5,980 bases of DNA from Candidatus Eiseniibacteriota bacterium. Its GTDB lineage: Bacteria; Eisenbacteria; RBG-16-71-46. The stretch lies in assembly GCA_023249815.1 (NCBI GenBank), contig JAHFBX010000201.1, positions 1 through 5,980 on the forward strand. The letters are read 5' to 3'. Both the position numbers and the translations under genes were made by a program. The stretch's first letter is position 1. The number at the start of each line of letters is the position of its first letter. The notes beneath the pieces were generated by a model. That model saw only the letters and a program-made list of their open reading frames with translations. It made no database searches and was not told the origin of the DNA. This document shows, piece by piece, positions 1 to 5,980 of this stretch.

Positions 1-654
1 CTGTCGGCCGCCGACTCGCGTCGGGAGGGGATCGAGCTGCTCGAGGAATTCGGCCTCGCGGCCTGGGCGCGCAAGCACGTCGCCACGCTGTCCAAGGGGA
101 TGCAGCAGAAGCTCCAGCTGTGCACGGCGCTCATCGGCCGGCCCGAGTTGCTCATCCTGGACGAGCCGTACTCGGGTCTCGATCCCATCAACGTCCAGAT
201 CCTGGAGGACGTCCTGCGCCGCCGCCGCTCCGAGGGCACGACCGTGCTGCTGTCCACGCACCAGATGAACAAGGTGGAGCAGCAGTGCGACCGGGCTCTC
301 ATGATCAACCGTGGCCACATGGTGCTCTATGGTCAGGTCGGCGAGATCCGCCACCAGCACGCCGAGAATGAGTTCGCGCTGCACGTGGACGGCACGCCGC
401 GCCGCGTGGACGGCGTGAAGTCGGTGACCGCCGAGAACGGCCACTGGAAGGTGGCGCTCGAACGCGGCACGCATCCGGCCACGGTGTTGAAGCTGCTGCT
501 CGAGCAAGGCCTCGCGGTGCGCGCGTTCGTCCCCATCGTGCCCCCGCTGGAAGACATCTTCGTGCAGGTCGTCACGTCGGGCGTCGGATTGGACGCGGGC
601 CGGAGCGGCCCGCCCACGATCGACGAGCAGGTCTCGCTGGGGGGTGAGCGATGA
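1..654 (+). CDS. ABC transporter ATP-binding protein, NatA/DUF4162 type (5' end off window)
   Basis: Nucleotide-binding subunit that hydrolyses ATP on the cytoplasmic face to power the membrane permease encoded next. The frame is open from base 1, so the gene begins upstream; 217 codons are visible and Walker A is outside the window. Numbering from the first visible codon, the signature is LSKGM (30-34), a common variant of LSGGQ in this subfamily. Walker B with catalytic Glu is LLILDEP (50-56, E55), the D-loop is SGLDP (58-62) and the switch His is H87 in STHQM. After about residue 110 comes a C-terminal region ending in PPLEDIFVQVV (181-191), the hallmark tail of DUF4162-bearing ATPases of the NatA type. 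A poorly conserved tail of about 26 residues follows. The stop TGA overlaps the permease ATG (ATGA). Family and role are clear; the substrate is not. NatA-like pairs are linked to sodium or drug export, but many members are uncharacterised. Confidence 0.95.
   Translation: MSAADSRREGIELLEEFGLAAWARKHVATLSKGMQQKLQLCTALIGRPELLILDEPYSGLDPINVQILEDVLRRRRSEGTTVLLSTHQMNKVEQQCDRALMINRGHMVLYGQVGEIRHQHAENEFALHVDGTPRRVDGVKSVTAENGHWKVALERGTHPATVLKLLLEQGLAVRAFVPIVPPLEDIFVQVVTSGVGLDAGRSGPPTIDEQVSLGGER
639..644 (+). promoter_or_regulatory. Shine-Dalgarno-like G-run for the permease start
   Basis: A run of six G lies 6 bases upstream of the ATG at 651, inside the end of the ATPase gene. It supports 651 as the permease start and suggests that ribosomes finishing the ATPase can reinitiate at the overlapping ATGA. 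It is weaker than a canonical GGAGG. Confidence 0.4.
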
Positions 655-1964
655 GCCTGTCCTTCGGCAAAGCGCTCATCATCGCGCGCCGCGAATACCT
701 CACCACCGTGCGCCGCAAGGCGTTCGTGTTCTCGCTGCTGCTCACCCCCGCGATCCTGTTCGTGAGCGGGTTCCTGTCCACGAAGATGGCGTCCGACGAC
801 GCGCGCAAGCGCTTCGCCGAAGCACGCATCGTCGCGGTGGTGGATTCCTCGGGCACGTACCGCGACGCGGCGCTCGAGTACGACTACCAGCCAGCGTCGG
901 AAGCGCCGTTGAACCCGAGCCAGACACGCCCGACGCCACCGCCGCACATCGTGCCGGTCATCCTGCGGCGCTACGAGAGCCAGCAGGTGGCGCTCGACTC
1001 GCTGGCGAAGGGAGACGTGAAGCAGGTGCTCGTCGTGGCCGCCGACTTCGTCGAGACCGGGCGGCTCAGGCTCTACGAGCACGACACGCGCGTGTTCACG
1101 AGCAGCGCGGACGACCGCCCGCTGCGCTTCTGGCTCACGCGCAGCCTGCTCGCCGGGGAGACCGACTCGACGCGAATCGAGCGCGTGCTGCGGCTCGGGC
1201 GCTCGATCGACCTCTACACACTCGACCGCGAGGGCAAATGGGCGGTGAAGAACGACGCACGCGAGCTGGTCGGGTTCCTGCTGCCGTTCGCGCTCGGCTT
1301 CCTGCTCTCGATGTCCATCATCACGGGCGGGCAGTACCTGTTGCAGGGGGTGAGCGAGGAGAAGGAGTCGCGCATCCTGGAATCGCTGCTGTGCAGCGTC
1401 ACGCCCGATGAACTCATGCTCGGCAAACTGCTCGGGCTGGGCGGCGCGGGGCTGACGCTCGTGGGCGTGTGGGTCGTGGCGGGGCTCATGGCCTCGGCAG
1501 GCCTGCTCAGCATGCTCAACGTGAGCCTGCCCCCCGCGTTGCTGCTCGCGGCGCTCGCGTACTTCCTGCTCGGCTACCTGTTCTACGCCAGCATCATGAC
1601 GGGCATCGGCGCCATGACGAGCAACCTGCGCGAGGCCGCGCAGCTCTCGACCGTGCTCACGCTGCTCAACTTCGTGCCGTTCTGGCTGCTGGTGAAGATC
1701 CTGAACTCGCCGAACTCGGGGCTCGCCGTGGGGCTGTCGCTGTTCCCGCCCAGCGCCGCGACGACGATGATGCTGCGCATGAGCGCCGCGAGTGTCTCGG
1801 GCGCGCACATCCCGGCGTGGGAGATCGCGACGTCGCTCGGGCTCCTCGGCCTGTCCGCCGTGGCCGCGCTCGTCATCGGCTCGCGCATGTTCCGGCTCGG
1901 CATGCTGCTCTACGGGAAGTCGCCGAACCTGCCGGAGATCGTGCGCATCCTGCGCCAGTCGTGA
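651..1964 (+). CDS. ABC-2 family transporter permease (NatB-like)
   Basis: Integral membrane subunit of the exporter whose ATPase is encoded just upstream; 437 aa. The start is the ATG in the ATGA overlap, preceded by a G-rich ribosome site. The layout fits the NatB/ABC-2 permease family. It has a short basic cytoplasmic N-terminus (ARREYLTTVRRKAF) and a first helix at about 25-43. A large, mostly polar extracytoplasmic domain follows at about 45-204. Five further helices lie near 206-228, 262-287, 293-320, 331-353 and 385-412. Between helices 2 and 3 is the conserved cytoplasmic coupling segment EEKESRILESLL (236-247), followed by SVTPDELMLGK, as expected for the loop that contacts the ATPase. 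The C-terminus is short and basic (KSPNLPEIVRIL). Partner assignment rests on the 4-base overlap and matching families. Substrate is unknown; sodium, drugs, lipids or peptides are all seen among relatives. Confidence 0.93.
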   Translation: MSLSFGKALIIARREYLTTVRRKAFVFSLLLTPAILFVSGFLSTKMASDDARKRFAEARIVAVVDSSGTYRDAALEYDYQPASEAPLNPSQTRPTPPPHIVPVILRRYESQQVALDSLAKGDVKQVLVVAADFVETGRLRLYEHDTRVFTSSADDRPLRFWLTRSLLAGETDSTRIERVLRLGRSIDLYTLDREGKWAVKNDARELVGFLLPFALGFLLSMSIITGGQYLLQGVSEEKESRILESLLCSVTPDELMLGKLLGLGGAGLTLVGVWVVAGLMASAGLLSMLNVSLPPALLLAALAYFLLGYLFYASIMTGIGAMTSNLREAAQLSTVLTLLNFVPFWLLVKILNSPNSGLAVGLSLFPPSAATTMMLRMSAASVSGAHIPAWEIATSLGLLGLSAVAALVIGSRMFRLGMLLYGKSPNLPEIVRILRQS

Positions 1965-3454
1965 CGCCCTCCGGCCCCGCCGCCTCGTTCGACGAGCGCG
2001 GCGGGCCGCCGGCGGGGCCCGAGCCCGCGTGGGCGCGCTGGCGGGTGTTCCCGCCGATCGCGCTCGGCGTCATCATGGCCACGCTCGACGCCAGCGTGGT
2101 GAACATCGCGCTGCCGACGCTGCAGCGAACCTTGCACGCCGGACTCGCGACCGTGGAGTGGGTGGCGCTCGCTTACACGCTCGCGCTCACCGGGTTCCTG
2201 CTCGCGGCCGGCCGCCTGGCCGACGCGCGCGGCCGGCGCGGTGTCTACGGCGCGGGTCTCCTGCTGTTCGTGCTCGCGTCACTGCTCTGCGGACTCGCCC
2301 CCTCGGTGCACACGCTCATCGTGCTGCGCGTCTTCCAGGGACTCGCCGCGGCGCTCGTGGCCGCAAACGGCTCGGCGCTCCTCGTGCAGGCGTTCCCCGA
2401 GGCCGAACGCGGACGCGCGCTCGGCGCGTTCGGCGCCATGGTGGGTGTGGGGCTCGCGGTGGGGCCGCCGCTCGGCGGCCTCGTCGTGGCGCACGCGTCG
2501 TGGCGCTGGATCTTCCTCGTCAACCTGCCGCTCGGGCTGCTCGCGCACGCACTGCTGCTTCGTCGCGTGCCACGCGACGCGCCCTCGCGGTCTTCCCCCG
2601 GGGTGGCGGGACTGCCGACGCTCCTATGGGCCGGCGGGCTCGCCGGGCTGCTGTTGGCGATCACGCGCGGCGCGGAGGCGGGCGGGACGAGCCCGTGGGT
2701 GGTGGTACTTGCCGCCATCGGCGCGGGGCTGCTCGTGGCGTTCGTCTCGACGCAACGCCGCGCGCCGGAGCCGTTGCTGCCCCTGGACGTCATCGCGGGT
2801 CCGCTCGGCGCCGCGGTGACGCTCACGTTCCTGGGCCAGCTGTTGAGCGTGTCGGTGGGGTTCCACCTGCCGCTCGTGCTGGAGACGCTCGGTGGGTGGA
2901 GTGCCGCCCGATCCGGGGCCTGGCTCGCGGTCCTGCCCGGCGCGGCACTCGTGTGCGCGCCAATCGCGGGGCGGCTGGCCGACCGGCTGGGCCCGCGGCC
3001 GCTCACCTCCACGGGCATGCTGCTCACCGGCGCGGGGTTGGCGCTGCTCTCGCGGCTCGACACGGAGCTCTCGGTCGCGGCGCTCGCGGGGGGCATGGTG
3101 CTGGTGGGCGTGGGCCAGGGGCTCTTCGCGGTGCCGAACTCGAGCGCGCTCCTGTCGCTCGTTCCGGCGGCACGCCTGGGGCTTGCTTCGGGGCTCCAGG
3201 GAACGACGCGCAACCTGGGCATCGCCACGGGAGTGGCTCTGACCGGCGCGCTCGTGACCATGCGCTACCGGGCGCTCTCCGGCACGACGCTCGCCCTTGG
3301 AGGGCCCTCACCGGTGGACCGCGAGGCATTCCGCGCCGCAACTCAGCAGACCTTCCTGGCTCTGGCGCTGCTGGCGCTGGTGGCGGCGGGGCTCGCCTGG
3401 CGTGCGGGGGGGCCGCGCGAGGCGCCTGCTGACCGAGCTGCTGCATCTGTGTAA
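1961..3454 (+). CDS. MFS transporter, DHA2 (EmrB/QacA-like) 14-helix efflux family
   Basis: Predicted inner-membrane proton antiporter, 497 aa. I place the start at GTG 1961, inside a GTGA overlap with the permease stop. Later in-frame starts, such as codon 29 or 39, fall inside helix 1, and earlier ones lie deep in the permease gene. A Pro/Gly-rich tail of about 28 residues precedes helix 1. Helix 1 carries LDASVVNIALPTL (42-54), the DHA2 motif with the conserved Asp (D43). Motif A is GRLADARGRR (84-93), motif B begins at R123 (RVFQG), and the antiporter motif C is GAMVGVGLAVGPPLGG (158-173). WRWIFLVNLPLG (181-192) and EPLLPLDV (270-277) are typical of EmrB/QacA relatives, and a second motif-A copy, GRLADRLGPR, lies at 337-346. 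Hydrophobic segments sum to about 14. Multidrug or metabolite export is likely by family, but the substrate cannot be read. No strong Shine-Dalgarno is visible, so expression probably depends on coupling to the ABC genes. Confidence 0.92.
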   Translation: MTPSGPAASFDERGGPPAGPEPAWARWRVFPPIALGVIMATLDASVVNIALPTLQRTLHAGLATVEWVALAYTLALTGFLLAAGRLADARGRRGVYGAGLLLFVLASLLCGLAPSVHTLIVLRVFQGLAAALVAANGSALLVQAFPEAERGRALGAFGAMVGVGLAVGPPLGGLVVAHASWRWIFLVNLPLGLLAHALLLRRVPRDAPSRSSPGVAGLPTLLWAGGLAGLLLAITRGAEAGGTSPWVVVLAAIGAGLLVAFVSTQRRAPEPLLPLDVIAGPLGAAVTLTFLGQLLSVSVGFHLPLVLETLGGWSAARSGAWLAVLPGAALVCAPIAGRLADRLGPRPLTSTGMLLTGAGLALLSRLDTELSVAALAGGMVLVGVGQGLFAVPNSSALLSLVPAARLGLASGLQGTTRNLGIATGVALTGALVTMRYRALSGTTLALGGPSPVDREAFRAATQQTFLALALLALVAAGLAWRAGGPREAPADRAAASV

Positions 3455-3575
3455 TTCGTTGTGCTTAAAGCTTATGTGGCGTCATTGCTCGGCGTCTGAC
3501 TGCCGGTCACGAAGTGGGCGGATTGCGCTGCCCGTGTCGCGTGATTGCCCGCTCCAGCCGGCCTGAAGAAAACCG

Positions 3576-3604
3576 TTGTGCCGCGAGCCGCGTTTATCGA
3601 CAAT
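3576..3604 (+). promoter_or_regulatory. Weak candidate promoter upstream of the structured RNA
   Basis: TTGTGC (3576-3581) and GACAAT (3599-3604) are 17 bases apart and match the sigma-70 boxes at 3/6 and 4/6 positions. A start about 7 bases downstream would be near 3611, roughly 16 bases before the first hairpin of the RNA. The match is poor and may be chance. The remainder of 3455-3610 shows no gene, terminator or repeat I can support, though it is visibly less GC-rich than the flanking genes. Confidence 0.15.
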
Positions 3605-3611
3605 CAGTTAC

Positions 3612-3839
3612 ACGCGTAGAGCAGCCCGGAGAATGCAAGGAACGCTCCTTGCAATCTCCCGCGCGGAACCCGGCCGGAGAGCCGGACGTTCCTCTGCGCA
3701 GCAAGAGCCCGCCTTCGGCCAGTAAAGAGTAGGACCCGAGAGGTCCCTGCCGCTGGAAGGGTTGGACACGGGAGTCGGCAACAAGAGCTGAAGTACCCGT
3801 TCCCTCTTGCGCTCGCGGTCGGGCCCACGGCCCCTCCGC
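3612..3839 (+). ncRNA. Structured RNA, candidate stand-alone HEARO / IscB omega RNA
   Basis: Dense nested pairing is visible without any gene. Hairpin 1 is 3628-3641 with 3646-3659, 14 positions with one mismatch and an ACGC loop. Hairpin 2 is compound: GCGC 3661-3664 with 3696-3699, GGAAC 3665-3669 with 3688-3692, and CCGGC 3670-3674 with 3681-3685. A long-range stem joins GCAAGAG (3701-3707) to CTCTTGC (3804-3810). It encloses hairpin GGACC/GGTCC (3732-3736 with 3742-3746) and a stem of 3764-3772 with 3796-3803 that has one bulged base. The last element is hairpin GGGCC/GGCCC (3821-3830). From memory, omega RNAs have an apical hairpin, then a GGCCG...CCGGACG stem, then a GCAAGAG-type closing stem and pseudoknot region, and this segment shows that order (GGCCGGAGAGCCGGACG at 3671-3687). 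The 16 bases before hairpin 1 (3612-3627) would be the guide. No IscB ORF lies next to it. The structure is seen directly; the family name is inference. It could instead be another structured RNA. Confidence 0.5.
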
Positions 3840-3852
3840 ATGACTACGGGAT

Positions 3853-3882
3853 CGCCCGGTCCATGGCCGGGCGTTTTCGTTT
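3853..3882 (+). terminator. Rho-independent terminator
   Basis: A perfect 7-bp GC stem, CGCCCGG (3853-3859) with CCGGGCG (3867-3873), has a 7-base loop and is followed at once by TTTTCGTTT (3874-3882). It would end the transcript of the structured RNA, or read-through from the transporter operon, before nadE. The nearest upstream stop codon is about 400 bases away, so the RNA is the closer client. Its position also separates nadE from the upstream operon. Confidence 0.75.
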
Positions 3883-3953
3883 GTGCGCGTGCGGTCCCCG
3901 CGCCGATCGCGGTCGCGAACGATCTTCGACGCCCCGGTCACTTCGCGGCGCGT

Positions 3954-3994
3954 GCTCCCTCGCAACCCCCCCCGCGCTTGCGCCCCCGGGGAGC
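3954..3994 (+). promoter_or_regulatory. Possible hairpin and C-run in the nadE leader
   Basis: GCTCCC (3954-3959) can pair with GGGAGC (3989-3994). The loop holds a run of eight C (3966-3973) and a small inner stem GCG-CTTG-CGC (3974-3983). The stem ends 21 bases before the nadE ATG. I do not recognise an NAD-related riboswitch or a known NrtR/NiaR-type operator here. In DNA this rich in GC, such a stem may be fortuitous. No convincing promoter was found in 3883-4015. Confidence 0.2.
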
Positions 3995-4015
3995 GGCCCG
4001 CAGACTGATCGGCCC

Positions 4016-5764
4016 ATGCGCACACTCCGCATCGGCCTCGCCCAGATCAATCCCACCGTCGGGGACCTGGACGGCAACATCGCCAGGATCTTGAAAGAGA
4101 TCGAGCGCGCCCGGGCGCTCGGCGTGGAGCTGCTCGCTTTTCCCGAGATGTGTGTCCCGGGCTACCCGCCCGAGGACCTGCTCTTGAAGCCGGCGTTCAT
4201 CCAGGGCTGCATTGACCGCACCCGCGACCTCGCGGTTCACACTCGCGGCATGACCGTCGTGGTGGGCACGATCGAGCGCGACCTGGATCTCTACAACTCG
4301 GCCGCCATCCTGCACGACGGCCGCTGGGTCGGGAACGCGCGCAAGCGCTACCTCCCGAATTACGGCGTGTTCGACGAGAACCGCTACTTCATGCCCGAGC
4401 GGAAGAGCGTGGTGTTCTCGCGCGCCGGGACGGTGTTCGGCGTGAACGTGTGCGAGGACATCTGGCTCGCGGGCGGCCCGTCCGAGGAGCAGGTCGTCCG
4501 CGGCGGGGCCGAGGTCATCGTGAACCTGTCGGCGTCGCCCTACCATGCCGGCAAGGCCGACGAGCGTCGCCGCATGATCTCGACGCGTGCCGCGGACAAC
4601 CTCGCCATCGTCTGCTACGTGAACCTGGTCGGCGGGCAGGACGAGATCGTGTTCGATGGCTCGAGCCTGGTCTTGGACCAGGACGGCAACGTGGTGGCCG
4701 AGGGCGCCGCGTTCGAGGAGGACCTGGTCGTGGCCGACGTGGACCTGGACGAGGTCTTCAATGCGAGACTCCACGACCCTCGGCTGCGCAAGGAGCGCGT
4801 GCTCGACGATTCGGATCCGATGCCTCGCATCCACCTGGACCAGTTCGCCGAATCCGGGTCCGGCGGTGGTGTCGCGCTCGCGCGCCCCGCACTCGCACCG
4901 CGTGCCGCGCGCGGGGAGACCGACGACAAGGCCGAGATCTATGCCGCGCTCGTGCTGGGTGTCCGCGACTACGTGCGCAAGAACGGGTTCGAGGCGGTCG
5001 TGCTCGGCCTCTCGGGCGGGATCGACTCAGCGCTCACCGCCTGCATCGCGGTGGACGCGCTGGGCACGGAACACGTCGTGGGCATCGCGATGCCGTCGCC
5101 GTACACCTCCGCGGCGTCACAAGCTGATGCCGAAGCGCTCGCGCACACGCTCGGGATGCGTTTCCAGACGCTGGCCATACGCGACGTCATGAGCGCCTAC
5201 GAGCACGTGCTCGCGTCGTCGTTCGCTGGGCGCGAGCGTGACACCACCGAGGAGAACCTGCAGGCGCGCATCCGCGGCAACGCGCTGATGGCGCTGTCCA
5301 ACAAGTTCGGCTGGCTGGTGCTCACCACCGGTAACAAGAGCGAGACGAGCGTGGGCTACAGCACGCTCTACGGCGACATGGCCGGCGGCTTCGCGGTGCT
5401 GAAGGACGTCTACAAGACTCAGGTCTACGCGCTCGCCCGCTGGCGGAACGCGCGCGGGGCGGTGATCCCGGAGAACACGCTGACACGCGCGCCGTCCGCC
5501 GAGCTGCGGCCGGGTCAGACGGACCAGGATTCGCTGCCGCCCTACGAGACGCTGGACGCGATCCTGCGCGAGTACGTCGAGGAGGACCGCTCCATCGCGG
5601 AGATCGCGCGCATGGGGCACGACGAGGCGCTGGTGCGGCGCGTGGCGGGTATGGTGGACGTGGCGGAATACAAGCGGCGCCAGAGCCCGCCGGGCATCAA
5701 GATCACGCCGCGCGCGTTCGGCAAGGACCGGCGGCTGCCGATCACGAATCGCTGGCGGGGCTGA
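4016..5764 (+). CDS. nadE: Glutamine-dependent NAD+ synthetase
   Basis: Last step of NAD biosynthesis in the cytoplasm: nicotinic acid adenine dinucleotide plus ATP and ammonia taken from glutamine gives NAD+. 582 aa, in the usual range for the two-domain form. The N-terminal nitrilase-fold glutaminase has the full Cys-Glu-Lys triad: E44 (FPEMCVPGYPPEDLL), K110 (KRYLPNYGVFDE) and C146 (NVCEDIW), plus NLSASPYHAGK (170-180). The C-terminal synthetase has the PP-loop SGGIDS (333-338), the ENLQARIRGN segment and TTGNKSE (437-443). It continues with GYSTLYGDMAGGF (447-459) and PSAELRPGQTDQDSLPPYE. ATG 4016 gives a start (MRTLRIGLAQINPTVGD) that matches family N-termini. The in-frame ATG at 3863 lies inside the terminator loop and would add 51 low-complexity residues, so I reject it. 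No good Shine-Dalgarno precedes 4016; the nearest purine run is about 22 bases away. The gene appears to be transcribed separately from the upstream operon. Confidence 0.97.
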   Translation: MRTLRIGLAQINPTVGDLDGNIARILKEIERARALGVELLAFPEMCVPGYPPEDLLLKPAFIQGCIDRTRDLAVHTRGMTVVVGTIERDLDLYNSAAILHDGRWVGNARKRYLPNYGVFDENRYFMPERKSVVFSRAGTVFGVNVCEDIWLAGGPSEEQVVRGGAEVIVNLSASPYHAGKADERRRMISTRAADNLAIVCYVNLVGGQDEIVFDGSSLVLDQDGNVVAEGAAFEEDLVVADVDLDEVFNARLHDPRLRKERVLDDSDPMPRIHLDQFAESGSGGGVALARPALAPRAARGETDDKAEIYAALVLGVRDYVRKNGFEAVVLGLSGGIDSALTACIAVDALGTEHVVGIAMPSPYTSAASQADAEALAHTLGMRFQTLAIRDVMSAYEHVLASSFAGRERDTTEENLQARIRGNALMALSNKFGWLVLTTGNKSETSVGYSTLYGDMAGGFAVLKDVYKTQVYALARWRNARGAVIPENTLTRAPSAELRPGQTDQDSLPPYETLDAILREYVEEDRSIAEIARMGHDEALVRRVAGMVDVAEYKRRQSPPGIKITPRAFGKDRRLPITNRWRG

Positions 5765-5980
5765 ACGCGTCGCTTCCGTTGCGCGGTCGCCTGCACGGTC
5801 GCCACGTCAGGGGTGTGCGGCCCAGGCGAATGGTCGGCGGCGGCTCCCACACCCCCGGGTCGGCCCAGATCGCCTCGCCCTCCACGACCGGTGGGAAGAC
5901 GATCGAGATGGCACAGCTGCGGAGGAGCGCGTCGGCCACCGGGCCGCGGGTGATCAACCGCTGCTCCCCGCTGACGAGGT
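5742..5980 (-). CDS. Probable patatin-like phospholipase, C-terminal part (5' end off window)
   Basis: This minus-strand frame is open to the right edge; about 78 codons and the stop TGA (5742-5744) are visible. Read from the edge it contains LVSGEQRLITRGPVADALLRSC, then AISIVFPPVVEGEAIWADPGVWEPPP. This resembles the second half of bacterial patatin-family (RssA-like) hydrolases, where an ALxASxAIPxxFPP segment is followed by the catalytic Asp in a DGG or DGA motif. Here that motif reads DPG, an unusual change beside the predicted catalytic Asp. The sequence after it (TIRLGRTPLTWRPCRRPRN) is short and does not resemble the usual patatin end, so the gene may be divergent or decayed at its 3' end. 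A TTG at 5957 is inside the conserved region and is not the start. The gene is convergent with nadE and overlaps it by 23 bp. Family members cleave acyl chains from lipids; the nucleophile Ser (GxSxG) would lie beyond the edge. Confidence 0.5.
   Translation of the reverse strand, partial: LVSGEQRLITRGPVADALLRSCAISIVFPPVVEGEAIWADPGVWEPPPTIRLGRTPLTWRPCRRPRNGSDAFSPASDS

Noticed and set aside
333..1808. 491-codon open frame on the minus strand opposite the ABC genes
   Set aside because: Its translation is rich in Arg, His, Gln and Glu without any domain motif, as expected for the antisense of a GC-rich gene. The plus-strand frame encodes a clear ABC permease.
3457..3581. Direct repeat CGTTGTGC at 3457-3464 and 3574-3581
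   Set aside because: Only 8 bases long with no further identity around it; it is not at the element ends predicted from structure and is compatible with chance.
3661..3699. RNase P RNA core on the minus strand, because the reverse complement contains GAGGAACGTCCGG
   Set aside because: The RNase P core reads GAGGAAAGTCCGG and must be followed by other universal blocks such as ACAGAGA. Those are absent, and the segment is too short.
3514..3732. 72-codon plus-strand frame just after the MFS gene
   Set aside because: It runs into the hairpins of the RNA, has no recognisable motif and no ribosome site.
3628..3882. tmRNA, SRP RNA, 6S RNA or group I/II intron core
   Set aside because: I found no tmRNA acceptor/TpsiC-like 3' end, no SRP GGAAG/GNAR-loop signature, no 6S central bubble, and no group II domain V or group I P7 core.
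3594..4025. 143-codon minus-strand frame through the nadE leader and the structured RNA, and shorter overlapping frames at 3604-3841
   Set aside because: The composition is low-complexity and the frames cross the hairpins and the terminator. The sequence is better explained by RNA structure than by coding.

Overview
This is a GC-rich window of ordinary bacterial chromosome. Apparent third-codon GC is strong throughout the coding regions, and the spurious antisense open frames are typical of such DNA. The genes suggest a high-GC bacterium outside the best-studied lineages, for example Gemmatimonadota, Eisenbacteria, Acidobacteriota or Myxococcota. That placement is only an impression from protein style, and nothing in the window fixes the phylum. 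No phage genes, transposase, CRISPR array, tRNA or rRNA is visible.

Left part (1-3454, + strand): a tightly packed three-gene run. It starts with the 3' part of an ABC transporter ATPase of the NatA/DUF4162 type, whose Walker A region lies off the left edge. Next come its ABC-2/NatB-like permease and a 14-helix DHA2-type MFS transporter. Both junctions are 4-base stop/start overlaps (ATGA and GTGA), so the three genes are probably cotranscribed and translationally coupled. The first two form one exporter. The third is a separate proton-driven efflux-type protein.

Middle part (3455-4015): 561 bases with no convincing protein gene. It contains the most interesting item, a compact, strongly structured segment at about 3628-3839. 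Its hairpins nest around a long-range GCAAGAG/CTCTTGC pairing. Layout and short motifs resemble the HEARO RNA, that is, the omega RNA of IscB (OBEG/OMEGA-type) systems, but no IscB gene is present. If correct, this is a stand-alone omega-RNA locus. Its right side is followed directly by ATGA, the type of motif I recall being described beside HEARO elements and as an IscB TAM. A clear Rho-independent terminator follows at 3853-3882. The rest of the gap is the nadE leader.

Right part (4016-5980): a complete two-domain glutamine-dependent NAD+ synthetase (nadE, + strand). It overlaps convergently by 23 bp with the 3' end of a minus-strand gene that continues off the right edge and looks like a patatin-family lipid hydrolase.
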